A DNA stretch of 64,000 nt, taken from Anastrepha obliqua. Lineage: Eukaryota; Arthropoda; Insecta; Diptera; Tephritidae. Positions 1 to 11,847 of the stretch are shown here, piece by piece (positions within the stretch are counted from its first letter, which is position 1; the number at the start of each line of letters is the position of its first letter). Where the stretch lies: the NCBI RefSeq assembly GCF_027943255.1, contig NC_072897.1:44676044-44740043 (forward strand), in the 5' to 3' direction. The position numbers were made by a program, and so were the translations under genes. The notes beneath the pieces are model-generated. The model was not told the origin of the DNA and ran no database searches. It saw only the letters and a list, made by a program, of their open reading frames with translations.

Positions 1-1165
1 AGCTGTTGATAAGTGCTTTAACGCGGGGTAATTTTCATACCTATTGATGACTAGGGTCTCGAGATATAGGTCAAAACGTGGACCCGGGTAACCTTCGGAT
101 GTGTATGTACAATATGGGTATCAAATGGAAGCTGTTGGTGAATGCTTTAGTTCAGAGTATTTCCATCCGCTCCGTGACTAGGGTCTCGAGATAGAGACCA
201 AAACGTGGACCCTAGAATGTGTTTGTACAATATGGATATCAAATGAAAGCTGTTGATAAGTGCTTTAATACGGGGTAATTTTCATACCTATTGATGACTG
301 GGGTCTGGAAATATATGCCAAAACGTGGACCCGCAGTGTCTTTGCACCGAATTAAACCAAACTGACACACATTGTTAAGGAGGTATTGAAGATGGTTTCC
401 GTATAGTTTGGATACCTATTGGTAGATAGGGTCTCGAGATATATATTAGGGCAAAACGTGGAACCGGGTAACCTTCGGATGTGTATGTACAATATGGGTA
501 TCAAATGGAAGCTGTTGGTGAATGCTATAGTTCAGAGTATTTCTATCCGCTCCGTGACTAGGGTCTCGAGATAGAGACCAAATCGTGGACCCTAGAATGT
601 GTTTGTACAATATGGGTATCAAATGAAAGCTGTTGACAAGTGCTTTAATGCGGGGTAATTTTCATACCTATTGATGACTAGGGTCTCGAGATATAGGTCA
701 AAACGTGGACCCGGGTAACCTTCGGACGTGTATGTACAATATGGGTATCAAATGGAAACTGTTGGTGAATGCTTTAGTTCAGAGTATTTTTCATGCCGCT
801 CCGTGACTAGGATCTCGAGATAGAGACCAAAACGTGGAGCCTAGAATGTGTTTGTACAATATGGATATCAAACTGAAACTGTTGGTGAATGCCTTAGTAC
901 AGAGTATTTTTCATGCCGCTACGTGACTGGGGTCTCCAGATATAGGTCAAAACGTGGACCCGGGTAACCTTTGGTTGTGTATGCACAATATAGGTATCAA
1001 ATGAAAGCTGTTGATAAGTGCTTTAATACGGGGTAATTTTCATACCTATTGATGACTAGGGTCTCGAAATATATGCCAAAACGTGGACCCGCCGTGTCTT
1101 TGCACCGAATTAAACCAAACTTATGCACATTGTTAAGTAAGTATTGAAAATGGGTTTCGTAAAGT
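1..1165. repeat. Helitron internal minisatellite, copy 1
   Basis: Alternating monomers of about 120 and 127 bp, each starting near GGGTCTCGAGAT. Type A continues with GGTCAAAACGTGGACCCGGG and type B with AGAGACCAAAACGTGGACCC. A third type carries the ACCGAATTAAACCAAACT block found near the 5' end of the complete Helitron. This copy has one more A+B dimer (249 bp) than copy 2 between the homologous positions 361 and 997. Confidence 0.9.
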
Positions 1166-1498
1166 TTGGTTGTAATTCGGAGCAGTGGCAACGGGTACAG
1201 CGTTCTTTTGAGCCAGCCATAATGTCGCTTACTTTTTTAACGCTTGGGGCGGAACTGAACTGTCAAATTGACAGTGTTAGTTACAATGTGTCAATATTTC
1301 TTTCTGATTTGGATGCCATAAGGAAAAAACGTAAGTGCAACATGTAAAAATTGTTTGTGAATTTTTTTGGAGTGGATTTTGGAACAGTGAATGAAATCCG
1401 AATGAAATTATGTGTTCGTGGAAAAAACAATTTTTTTCGTTTTTTTTTTTTTGAAAAATATAAATGGATAATGGTTAAAAAAGCTCCAATTCTTAATA

Positions 1499-1620
1499 AA
1501 ACATATAAATTGAAACGAAAAATTCATGGATGATCAGGAAAAAAGACGATTGTTTATTCATATGCGTTGATTTGAAATTTAAAAACAATCTTCTTTTTTC
1601 CTGATTTTCAATTTATATTT
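1499..1620. other. Long subterminal hairpin of the Helitron
   Basis: Positions 1533-1555 pair with 1583-1605 around a 27-base loop with about one mismatch. The stem extends outward through AT-rich arms at about 1499-1515 and 1606-1620. The same structure precedes the 3' end of every Helitron copy here, at about 10387, 19235, 28082 and 56730. It is separate from the short hairpin just before CTAG and may help in 3'-end recognition; that role is inference. Confidence 0.7.
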
Positions 1621-1782
1621 TATATTTACTCAAAAACAAATAGAAAAACAAAAAATATTGTTTATGCCAAAGCGCTTGAATAAAGAATAAAGAAATAAAT
1701 AATATGAAAACCATATATTTTATGTTCTAAACCATATCTATTCTATTTTAGTGTGCCCAGCGAAGGGGGCCGGGTTTGCTAG

Positions 1783-2389
1783 TGTAATATACAACTTTGC
1801 GTTTTCTAATTTAAAGGGGTTTTTTAACAAAATTAATAGGCATCTATTAATTAGTTAAATAAATATATATGTATATATAGATATTTATTGATCTAACTTA
1901 GTATATGTCTAATTATTATAAAATATATAATATTATTTAGATAAATATAAATATGAAAAAAAAAACAATTTAGTTAAATCTATTTATTTAGTAAATTCTT
2001 AATTATTAATTTAATTTTATTTTGTTATTACAACTAAATTTTTTATGAGAAATAATTTAAATTAAATATAGTTATTTAATATTTACTAGCTCATTAAATT
2101 TAAATAATTATTTAAATTTTTATTTACGTATTAAATTCAATTAAAACATTTGAAATGAAATGCGCTGTTTTCATTGAATTTTTTTAATTGTTAATATATT
2201 AGATAGAAGAATAGATGTAACTAAATAAATATATTTAGTTTATAATAATAAAATATAGTAAAGTAATTTAATTGGGAATTTATTTGAATCTCTACTAAAT
2301 AACATTTAACAGTCGACACTCCCGCCAGAGCTGAAGTGATGATTCGCTAACTATTTAAGTGGTCGACACTCGTCAGTGATTTTTCGAGA
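1783..2389. other. AT-rich spacer, no gene seen
   Basis: Very AT-rich DNA with many short palindromes built from ATTTAAAT and TTAAT motifs. No reading frame or element end could be supported. The same stretch recurs at 10637-11240, 19485-20087 and 28331-28934. Confidence 0.7.
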
Positions 2390-2995
2390 CCAAATCTCTA
2401 AACAGAGGAAGAGAAATCAAGGTGTTCCGCAGGGTGGTATCCTTTCACCCTTGCTGTTCAGCTTTTATACATCGAAGCTCCCCCAGCCACCAGAGGGAGT
2501 CTCTCTGGTCTCCTACGCTGACGATTGAACGATAACGGCTTCGGGCAATGACACCACCTGATGTCCCCTCTACAACACCTTCTTAATGAGACACAGATGC
2601 TACCTGTAAAGGAGCGCAACAAACTGTTCAGCAAACCGCGGGTTTAACCGTAGACACCTGAACTGCCTCCCAGGCACGTCAGGAGGCACCTCTTCAATTA
2701 CGCCGACGTGATCTAGGACAAAACGAACAGACAACTACGGGACCGAACAGTGTTTAAAGGGACAATAAACGACACTCATCGGGAGATCCTTACCACCTTC
2801 TTCTCCCCACCCCCGAATGCTGTGATTAGAGTTCAACCAACACCCACAGCAGTTGAAGAGCTTCAGCTACCCCGGCGGGCCCGCGTAACCTCGGCACAAT
2901 AACGTTCTTGACACTGTATCAGGATAAATTCCTACCTATCCAGAATCCCCGACATGTTAAACATATGTCTGGTATGTGAAGGCACCGCGCAGGAT
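2390..2995 (+). pseudogene. Jockey-like LINE reverse transcriptase remnant, copy 1
   Basis: The translation from 2395 shows reverse-transcriptase motifs: QGVPQGG followed by ILSPLLF, then SYADD and an in-frame TGA. The middle of the polymerase is deleted. The remnant then resumes with C-terminal features of Jockey-clade ORF2: an RRHLFNYAD-like stretch, INDTHREI, an LPRRARVTSAQ-like stretch, and a cysteine segment NICLVCEGT ending near 2985. Several frameshifts and stops make it non-functional. The motif order is typical of Jockey-related LINEs; the exact family is inferred. It abuts the Gypsy remnant on the opposite strand. Confidence 0.75.
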
Positions 2996-2996
2996 A

Positions 2997-4220
2997 CTAA
3001 CCAAGCATCCTGGGCCTTCCTTTAGTTGAGTTAGACGAAGGCGTCCCGTGATTTACACCACACTGACAGGTTTCAGCATTGCTTCTATGACAACAACAAC
3101 CCAAACTCAACGTTAATCCGTGAAGCAGTCTGAAATCTACGCGAATTATTGCCTCATTCGTGATTTCAGCCAGTAAAAATGTGTCAACTACTGACAAAGC
3201 TCCAATAACGACTTCCCAAAACACCTTTCCGGGAATCGTAGCTCCTCTTCTGTAGCTTGTAGCCATCCATTTATCAAATCTGACCGGATTATCGAGTTTG
3301 TTGCACCTGTGTTCAGAGTAAGCACCTGGGATCGACCATTTATAGCCCCCCTTATCGTCAAGTTGTTGCTTTTCCGTATAATTTGCGAGACAGAGGCTGC
3401 GGGGCATTCAGTTGTCGGAACCAGTTCTTGCCCCTTACAGCTGGTTCGTTTTAGTTTAACGCCTGCCGTGAGTCGGAAGCGCCATTATCAGTTTCAGCAC
3501 TTAGCTTTCTTCCTTCTTCCTCTTGGATTCGTCTTCGGTTGGCTGCGGGTTATACTGCAATTGGGGTCATATGCGGGCGCAGTTGTAGCCCTTTAAATTT
3601 GAACTTTGTGTAAACTGAGGGACGGACTCTCTTTTTCCTTCCTCGTGGTTTCTTCCAGGTGGGCTCTTCAACATCAACCCGATGGACTTTGTGCACTGGC
3701 CTCCACTGTTTCAGCAAATGTCCCCTTCGGAGTTGATTAAGCTACCCGTTTCAACCAAGCCAAATGCCAAGCGCTCAATTTCCGCCGCGTATTCCTGCAA
3801 GGTCTCATTTGTCTTCTGATAGCAATTTTGTCAGTTCGATCTGAAACATTTGTTGCCTGTGGTCACTCCCGTAGCGTCTCTCTATTGCTGCGAACTGTTA
3901 CCCCAACCGGCTTCTGGAACTGTTTGCAGTACTTCGGCGGCATAATCCTTGAGCGAGACAACCAATGGAACAACTTTGTCTGCAGTAGCGATTTGTTGTT
4001 GCTGTTGTTCCGAACTGGAGCTTTAATGTCGGGAATGATACAGTGCGATTGAAATATGATGCTTATATTTTCGGACCACTGGCTAACATATTCGGACGGT
4101 TTAGTTGTAGTTCACAGAGGCGAGCCTTCACTACATCTACCTCAGCCTCAATCGTATCCAATTGCGACGTTATATGAGTATTCTCTGCCTCCAATTTGGA
4201 TATACGCGTATCATGTTTTA
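2997..4220 (-). pseudogene. Ty3/Gypsy-like gag and protease remnant, copy 1
   Basis: Read on the minus strand from about 4220, it opens with a coiled-coil-like segment (RISKLEAENTHI). A gag-like piece follows (NETLQEYAAEIERLAFGL, about 3820-3730). An open frame at 3407-2997 then holds a retropepsin-like C-terminal part (LAEITNEAIIRVDF, the position of the ILGVDFL motif in Gypsy proteases). Stops and frameshifts separate the pieces, no LTR is seen, and reverse transcriptase and integrase are absent. The protease assignment rests on that one motif and its position after gag, so the superfamily is an inference. Confidence 0.55.
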
Positions 4221-5420
4221 AATTTATCCAGATTCATAAATATATAATTGAAACGTTTATGTGATATTATTTACAGTAACGTGTGTTGTATAAAAGTGGT
4301 AAAAGACGTTGCACCAGCATTTTTAATAAGGAGCGTGATCATACATATGAGTGAATACATATGTAGTTTATATGATCGCCATAAGGTACTGAAGCATCCA
4401 ACTTAAGCTTTTCCTTCAGCGCTAAAGCTTAAAAAAAAAGTAATAGGCTTCAGCGGATGAGTGAAAATTCAGAGTATTGTAACATATCCAGACTTTAGAC
4501 TGACTTTAATTTTGAACAATTGGCTCGTTTATATATTTGCATTGTGTTTATATTACTTATCAACTATTTTACAATGAAGCGTTGGTATTGCATCATGCTA
4601 TGATGAACGGAAAAAGCATATCACAAATTTTTATAATGCAGCAGCATAATAGCTGAGCTAATGAAATTGCCTTAAGAATCTGTAAGATACAGATTATGGT
4701 TTTTGAATAATTTTATTTACAATTGTAATTGTGCTGTGGTGTGAGGTCTGCCGTCAACTTCCCTCTCTAATTTGAGTCGTCCATCATTTTTCATTATTTT
4801 CGGTAAATTATTTTATTTTATTTTATTTAATATAGTTCGTTATGTATTTTCCCGAATTGCTATATTTTTATTTGGTTTGGAAATTTGATTTTAAATTATG
4901 CAAAAACGTATGACAATATACAAAATTGATAAAGGAGTTTTAACAATCTTCTTTGCCTAACATATTTATATTTTCCAATTTTAATTGTTTATAGGTTTCA
5001 TATACATAGGTACATGTTTTAAATAATTCCAAATTTTTTCTTTAATATTTACATAGGTAATATTATTTAAAATAGTTTGATTTTCTTAAATAACTAAATG
5101 TGTTTCTGATAATTAATGATTTTCAACAATATTTTCTTCTGAAATCAATATTGCTCCTTGTTTTATATCTTCGATTTGAGAATTTATTTCTTTTATTTTT
5201 TTACATTTTCCTTGTTTTTTATTTAAAGTTTCTGATAGACATTTTCGTTATTGTTTATTTTACAATAAGTGCTCAAAATTTCTGTTTTACAATTTTGTAC
5301 GTTAAAAAATATATTATTACATTGTATTATGTGCTTATCAATAATTAATTTACAATTATTTGAGCTACAGCTTTAGTTTCATAATATTTACAAGTAAATT
5401 TTATTTTCGGATATTTTATA
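4221..5420. other. AT-rich spacer between Gypsy and mariner remnants
   Basis: Mostly AT-rich non-coding sequence. An 82-codon open frame at 5100-5348 is rich in Phe, Leu and Ile, as expected from T-rich DNA, and I do not regard it as a gene. The equivalents are 13072-14271, 21919-23118 and 30766-31965. Confidence 0.7.
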
Positions 5421-6041
5421 TTAGGACACACAGATTAGGTGACACACAGATGGCGCTATTTATCACTTTATCGCGTTGGCAATACTGAATATATATTCAT
5501 GACAAAGCCTCATCCCTCGGCTTTGCTTATCAGTATCTGTCATTTCGCTGAAGTATAAACAACGCAGTGTTTTCGTGCTCCGAGTATGTCAACTTTCGTG
5601 CCGTCGAAACGCAATTTGCGGGAAGCTTTGCTTTTCTGCTTCAATTTGAAAAAAAATACAGCCCAAGCCCGTGAATTGCTGCAGGAGGCCTACCCAGACC
5701 ATACTCCGTCGATTTCAACATGTGAGTACTGGTTTCGACGATTCAAAAGTAGTGATTTTCACACCGAAGACAAGGAGCGTCTTGGCCAGCCCAAAAAGTT
5801 CGAGGACGCGGAATTGGGGGAATTGGTAAACGAGGACTCGTGCCAAACCCAAGAAGAGCTTGCTGAATCATTGGGCGTTGATAAATCAACCGTTTGCAAG
5901 CGTCTAAAAGCGATGGGAATGATCCAAAAGCAAGGACATTGGGTCCCGTACGAGTTGAAGCTGCGCGACGTCGAACGGCGATTTTTTACGTGCGAATTGC
6001 TGATCGAGCGACAAAATATAAATATATATATATATATATAA
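5421..6041 (+). pseudogene. Truncated mariner transposase, copy 1
   Basis: A Tc1/mariner element that follows a TA dinucleotide. Its 5' end (TTAGG...GACACACAGATGGCGC) is a degenerate form of a mariner terminal repeat. The transposase frame starts at ATG 5586 and encodes about 146 residues of the usual roughly 345. It has both helix-turn-helix DNA-binding domains of mariner: the first about residues 5-55, including CEYWFRRFKSSDF, and the second about 75-115, including QEELAESLGVDKSTVCKRL. The linker WVPYEL follows. The sequence stops at ERRFFTCELLIERQ and runs into a TA microsatellite, so the DD34D catalytic domain and the 3' terminal repeat are gone. It could at most encode a DNA-binding fragment. 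Confidence 0.88.
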
Positions 6042-6349
6042 AGTTAAATAATATCAAATATTTTGAACAATTTTTAATTCTGAAATGTCCATTAAGTCTG
6101 TAATCGTCATCGAACCGCGATGGTAGTGGGTGATATTTTTTTATTCATCAAAATGTAAAATAATCGGATTTAGAATTTTTGGACCTTTTTGAAGAAAAAG
6201 TCGCTAAAAGACACCCAGAAGAATGCAAGATATACAGAACGTATGCGACGTAAAAAAATTGGCCCATTCCCATTATCATACCAAATATTAAATTCATCAA
6301 AAAATTACGTATTCGCATTATGTAATTAATAGAAAAAGTCCGTATTAAA

Positions 6350-6890
6350 GTATTGAGGAAGTAATAAGATAGAGTCACAATCACTCAACTTTGGGGAAAC
6401 GGGCATGTTGATGTGGTCGGTCGGGTGAAAAGAAGAGGAAGGGCGACCCGTTGTAACAAGTTCGAGACGAGAGAAACATGTCTTTCCTCGTATACACAAA
6501 AAAAATCAACACAAAGTACATGCGAATGCGTCGATTTGTCTTTGCCTAATCACTGAGCAAGCGTGCGGTAAATGTATGTATGTACATGCATTTGTATGTT
6601 CGTACTAGTTTACTCGTATCATATTTAATGCTATAGCAAAATTTTGAGTTGCCTATTTTTGATTTTTGAAAGATTTTTATATAAAATATTTTTTTAGATA
6701 TAAAACTAGATAATTTTAAACATACCTACCATACATTACTATTAAACGTTGTATGATCCAAGAGTTAGAGGATGTTATATATCAAGAAAACAAAGGTTTC
6801 ACTTAATATTGACTTATAAACATACTCGTATATGTATATACATATTTGAATTTATCTATAAAAGTTGATAAAATGTATATATATGCCCTT
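6350..6890 (-). repeat. Unclassified dispersed repeat, array copy 1
   Basis: This stretch is a diverged reverse-complement match to 41228-41810. The clearest shared parts are the segment with GACCGACCAC near a GAACTTGTTACAACG block, the AGACAAATCGACGCA block and the GTATGTATGTACAT block. Two diverged copies in different contexts make it a repeat family, but no coding motif or element end allows a classification. The 5' neighbour (6042-6349) holds nothing recognisable. Confidence 0.65.
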
Positions 6891-6916
6891 CATTTATAAG
6901 TTACTAAATGAAATTT

Positions 6917-7134
6917 GCCGCCGTAGCTAAATGAGTTGGTGCGTGACTACCATTCGGAATTCACAGAGAGAACGTAGGTTCGAATCTTGGTGAAACACCA
7001 AAATTAAGAAAAACATTTTTCTAATAGCGGTGGCCCCTCGGCAGACAATGGCAAACCTCCGAGTGTATTTCTTCCATTTGTGGAACAACATCAGGAGTTC
7101 GGCCAAACCCCCAAAAAGGGTGTACGCCCCAATT
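6917..7134 (+). mobile_element. tRNA-derived SINE, copy 1
   Basis: The head GCCGCCGTAGCTAAATGAG carries a box-A-like TAGC...GTTGG and is followed by a good box B, GGTTCGAATC, at 6977-6986. These are internal RNA polymerase III promoter signals. A tRNA-unrelated body and the tail TGTACGCCCCAATT follow. The tail is interrupted by the LINE that starts at 7135. The 5' region does not fold as a complete tRNA gene, so a SINE is the better call. Confidence 0.82.
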
Positions 7135-7756
7135 CTTCTTCTTAATTGGCGCGATAACCGCTTAGGCGATTTTGGCCGAGATTAACAAAGCGCGCCAGTC
7201 GTTTCTTTCTCGTGCTAACCGGCGCCAATTGGACACACCAAGTGAAGCCAAGTCCTTCTCCACCTGATCTTTCCAACGCAGAGGAGGCCTTCCTCTTCCT
7301 CTGCTACCACCAGCTGGTACCACATCGAATACTTTCAAAGCCGGAGCGTTTGTATCCATTCGGACGACATGACCCAGCCAACGAAGCCGCTGGATCTTTA
7401 TTCGCTGCGCTATGTCTATGTCGTCGTAAAGCTCATACAGCTCATCGTTCCATCGTCTGCGATATTCGCCGTTGCCAACGTGCAAAGGTCCAAAAATCTT
7501 ACGCAGAATCTTTCTCTCGAACACTCCAAGCGTCGCTTCATCGGATGTTGTCATCGTCCAAGCTTCTGCGTCATACGTTAGGACGGGCATGATGAGAGTG
7601 TTGTAGAGTGTTAGTTTTGTCCGTCGAGAGAGGACTTTACTGCTCAATTGCCTACTTAGTCCAAAGTAGCACTTGTTGGCAAGAGAGATTCTACGTTGGA
7701 TTTCAAGGCTGACATTGTTATCGGTGTTAATGCTCGTTCCTAAATACACGAAGTCT
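7135..7756 (-). mobile_element. RTE-like LINE, 3' fragment, copy 1
   Basis: The last 0.62 kb of the LINE that is complete at 33680-36833. It encodes the C-terminal part from DFVYLGTSINTDNN to the end. Its apparent 5' truncation is not an ordinary LINE truncation: it is the array junction, where LINE bases ending in GTCT continue as Helitron minisatellite. The 216-codon open frame here starts in Helitron sequence by chance. Confidence 0.9.
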
Positions 7757-10636
7757 CGAGATAGTGACCAAAACGTGGACCCTAGAATGTGTATGTACAA
7801 TACGGGTATCAAATGGAAGCTGTTGGTGAATGCTTTAGTACAGAGTATTTTTCATGCCGCTCCGTGACTGGGGTCTCGAGATATAGGTCAAAACGTAGAC
7901 CCAGGTAACCTTTGGATGTGTATGTACAATATGGGTATCAAATGGAAGCTGTTGGTGAATGCTTTAGTTCAGAGTATTTCCATCCGCTCCGCGACTAGGG
8001 TCTCGAGATAGAGACCAAAACGTGGACCCTAGAATGTGTTTGTACAATATGGATATCAAATGAAAGCTGTTGATAAGTGCTTTAATACGGGGTAATTTTC
8101 ATACCTATTGATGACTAGGGTCTCGAGATATAGGTCAAAACGTGGACCCGGGTAACCTTCGGACGTGTATGTACAATATGGATATCAAATGGAAGCTGTT
8201 GATAAGTGCTTCAATACGGGGTAATTTTCATACCTATTGATGACTAGGGTCTGGAAATATATGCCAAAACGTGGACCCGCCGTGTCTTTGCACCGAATTA
8301 AACCAAACTTACACACATTGTTAAGGAGGTATTGAGGATGGTTTTCGTATAGTTTGGATACCTATTGGTAGATAGGGTCTCGAGATATAGGTCAAAACGT
8401 GGACCCGGGTAACCTTCGGGTGTGTATGTACAATATGGGTATCAAATGGAAGCTGTTGGTGAATGCTTTAGTTCAAAGTATTTTTCATGCCGCTCCGTGA
8501 CTAGGGTCTCGAGATAGAGACCAAAACGTGGACCCTAGAATGTGTAGGTACAATATGGGTATCAAACTGAAAGCTGTTGATAAGTGCTTTAATACGGGGT
8601 AATTTTCATACCTATTGATGACTAGGGTCTCGAGATATAGGTCAAAACGTGGACCCGGGTAACCTTCGGACGTGTATGTACAATATGGGTATCAAATGGA
8701 AGCTGTTGATAAGTGCTTCAATACGGGGTAATTTTCATACCTATTGATGACTGGGGTCTGGAAATATATGCCAAAACGTGGACCCGCAGTGTCTTTGCAC
8801 CGAATTAAACCAAACTTACACACATTGTTAAGAAGGTATTGAAGATGGTTTCCATATAGCTTGGATTCCTATTGGTGGATAGGGCTCGAGATATAGGTCA
8901 AAACGTGGACCCGGGTAACCTTCGGATGTGTATGTACAATATGGGTATCAAATGGAAGCTGTTGGTGAATGCTTTAGTTCAGAGTATTTCCATCCGCTCC
9001 GTGACTAGGGTCTCGAGATAGAGACCAAATCGTGGACCCTAGAATGTGTTTGTACAATATGGGTATCAAATGAAAGCTGTTGATAAGTGCTTTAACGCGG
9101 GGTAATTTTCATACCTATTGATGACTAGGGTCTCGAGATATAGGTCAAAACGTGGACCCGGGTAACCTTCGGATGTGTATGTACAATATGGGTATCAAAT
9201 GGAAGCTGTTGGTGAATGCTTTAGTTCAGAGTATTTCCATTCCCTCCGTGACTAGGGTCTCGAGATAGAGACCAAAGCGTGGACCCTAGAATGTGTTTGT
9301 ACAATATGGATATCAAATGAAAGCTGTTGATAAGTGCTTTAATACGGGGTAATTTTCATACCTATTGATGACTGGGGTCTGGAAATATATGCCAAAACGT
9401 GGACCCGCAGTGTCTTTGCACCGAATTAAACCAAACTGACACACATTGTTAAGGAGGTATTGAAGATGGTTTCCGTATAGTTTGGATACCTATTGGTAGA
9501 TAGGGTCTCGAGATATATATTAGGTCAAAACGTGGAACCGGGTAACCTTCGGATGTGTATGTACAATATGGGTATCAAATGGAAGCTGTTGGTGAATGCT
9601 TTAGTTCAGAGTATTTCCATCCGCTCCGTGACTAGGGTCTCGAGATAGAGACCAAATCGTGGACCCTAGAATGTGTTTGTACAATATGGATATCAAACTG
9701 AAACTGTTGGTGAATGCCTTAGTACAGAGTATTTTTCATGCCGCTACGTGACTGGGGTCTCCAGATATAGGTCAAAACGTGGACCCGGGTAACCTTTGGT
9801 TGTGTATGCACAATATAGGTATCAAATGAAAGCTGTTGATAAGTGCTTTAATACGGGGTAATTTTCATACCTATTGATGACTAGGGTCTCGAAATATATG
9901 CCAAAACGTGGACCCGCCGTGTCTTTGCACCGAATTAAACCAAACTTATGCACATTGTTAAGTAAGTATTGAAAATGGGTTTCGTAAAGTTTGGTTGTAA
10001 TTCGGAGCAGTGGCAACGGGTACAGCGTTCTTTTGAGCCAGCCATAATGTCGCTTACTTTTTTAACGCTTAGGGCGGAACTGAACTGTCAAATTGACAGT
10101 GTTAGTTACAATGTGTCAATATTTCTTTCTGATTTGGATGCCATAAGGAAAAAACGTAAGTGCAACATGTAAAAATTGTTTGTGAATTTTTTTGGAGTGG
10201 ATTTTGGAACAGTGAATAATTTCTTACGAAATTTGAGAATTTAATGTGAAATCCGAATGAAATTATGTGTTCGTGGAAAAAACAATTTTTTTCGTTTTTT
10301 TTTTTTGAAAAATATAAATGGATAATGGTTAAAAAAGCTCCAATTCTTAATAAAACATATAAATTGAAACGAAAAATTCATGGATGATCAGGAAAAAAGA
10401 CGATTGTTTATTCATATGCGTTGATTTGAAATTTAAAAACAATCTTCTTTTTTCCTGATTTTCAATTTATATTTTATATTTACTCAAAAACAAATAGAAA
10501 AACAAAAAATATTGTTTATGCCAAAGCGCTTGAATAAAGAATAAAGAAATAAATAATATGAAAACCATATATTTTATGTTCTAAACCATATCTATTCTAT
10601 TTTAGTGTGCCCAGCGAAGGGGGCCGGGTTTGCTAG
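7753..10636 (+). mobile_element. Helitron 3' part, array copy 2
   Basis: The element lacks its 5' terminus: it begins inside a minisatellite monomer at the junction with LINE sequence and ends with CTAG at 10633-10636. It contains about 2.2 kb of minisatellite and the conserved 3' module. Confidence 0.88.
7757..9990. repeat. Helitron internal minisatellite, copy 2
   Basis: The same A/B/C monomer family as at the window start. It begins abruptly within a monomer at the unit junction, next to LINE sequence. Confidence 0.9.
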
Positions 10637-11240
10637 TGTAATATACAACTTTGCGTTTTCTAATTTAAAGGGATTTTTTAACAAAATTAATAGGCATCTA
10701 TTAATTAGTTAAATAAATATATATGTATATATAGATATTTATTGATCTAACTTAGTATATGTCTAATTATTATAAAATATATAATATTATTTAGATAAAT
10801 ATAAATATGAAAAAAACAATTTAGTTAAATCTATTTATTTAGTAAATTCTTAATTATTAATTTAATTTTATTTTGTTATTACAACTAAATTTTTTATGAG
10901 AAATAATTTAAATTAAATATAGTTATTTAATATTTACTAGTTCATTAAATTTAAATAATTATTTAAATTTTTATTTACGTATTAAATTCAATTAAAACAT
11001 TTGAAATGAAATGCGCTGTTTTCATTGAATTTTTTTAATTGTTAATATATTAGATAGAAGAATAGATGTAACTAAATAAATATATTTAGTTTATAATAAT
11101 AAAATATAGTAAAGTAATTTAATTGGGAATTTATTTGAATCTCTACTAAATAACATTTAACAGTCGACACTCCCGCCAGAGCTGAAGTGATGATTCGCTA
11201 ACTATTTAAGTGGTCGACACTCGTCAGTGATTTTTCGAGA

Positions 11241-11846
11241 CCAAATCTCTAAACAGAGGAAGAGAAATCAAGGTGTTCCGCAGGGTGGTATCCTTTCACC
11301 CTTGCTGTTCAGCTTTTATACATCGAAGCTCCCCCAGCCACCAGAGGGAGTCTCTCTGGTCTCCTACGCTGTCGATTGAACGATAACGGCTTCGGGCAAT
11401 GACACCACCTGATGTCCCCTCTACAACACCTTCTTAATGAGACACAGATGCTACCTGTAAAGGAGCGCAACAAACTGTTCAGCAAACCGCGGGTTTAACC
11501 GTAGACACCTGAACTGCCTCCCAGGCACGTCAGGAGGCACCTCTTCAATTACGCCGACGTGATCTAGGACAAAACGAACAGACAACTACGGGACCGAACA
11601 GTGTTTAAAGGGACAATAAACGACACTCATCGGGAGATCCTTACCACCTTCTTCTCCCCACCCCCGAATGCTGTGATTAGAGTTCAACCAACACCCACAG
11701 CAGTTGAAGAGCTTCAGCTACCCCGGCGGGCCCGCGTAACCTCGGCACAATAACGTTCTTGACACTGTATCAGGATAAATTCCTACCTATCCAGAATCCC
11801 CGACATGTTAAACATATGTCTGGTATGTGAAGGCACCGCGCAGGAT
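11241..11846 (+). pseudogene. Jockey-like LINE reverse transcriptase remnant, copy 2
   Basis: The same broken segment as in copy 1, but the catalytic YADD reads YAVD because of an A-to-T change shared with copies 3 and 4. Confidence 0.75.
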
Positions 11847-11847
11847 A

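Larger units (their letters stand above)
1..1782 (+). mobile_element. Helitron 3' part, array copy 1
   Basis: This non-autonomous Helitron has minisatellite up to about 1165 and then a conserved 3' module of about 620 bp. The 3' end has the Helitron hallmarks: a GCCC/GGGC hairpin shortly before a terminal CTAG at 1779-1782, followed by T. The module matches the 3' part of the complete element at 50743-56979. A 30-bp stretch present in all other copies is missing after 1396. No transposase is encoded; the short ORFs inside are not convincing. Confidence 0.88.
1..7751. repeat. Tandem array unit, copy 1 (partial)
   Basis: This is the first visible copy of the about 8.85-kb unit; the window opens roughly 1 kb inside it. 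It has the same order of elements as copies 2-4. It differs in three ways: a 30-bp deletion after 1396 in the Helitron 3' region, an extra 249 bp of minisatellite before 997, and private bases such as the intact YADD codon in the Jockey remnant, where copies 2-4 read YAVD. Confidence 0.95.

Noticed and set aside
1..1165. Regular repeats as a CRISPR array
   Set aside because: Repeats are about 120 bp with no unique spacers, lie inside a Helitron, and the DNA is eukaryotic.
997..1347. Short conserved ORFs in the Helitron (997-1191 minus, 1144-1347 plus and equivalents)
   Set aside because: They recur only because the DNA is duplicated, overlap on opposite strands, and show no domain or coding bias.
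3309..4247. Plus-strand ORFs across the Gypsy remnant
   Set aside because: The minus strand carries the recognisable gag and protease motifs; the plus frames show none.
6148..6384. Minus ORF of 78 codons in each array unit
   Set aside because: The diverged relative near 41.8 kb is not open in this frame, so no coding constraint is seen.
6917..7000. A true tRNA gene at the box A/B sequence
   Set aside because: It does not form a full cloverleaf and continues into a SINE body; kept as SINE.
7212..7592. Plus-strand ORFs opposite the LINE C-terminus and in the other copies
   Set aside because: They are antisense shadows of the LINE coding frame.
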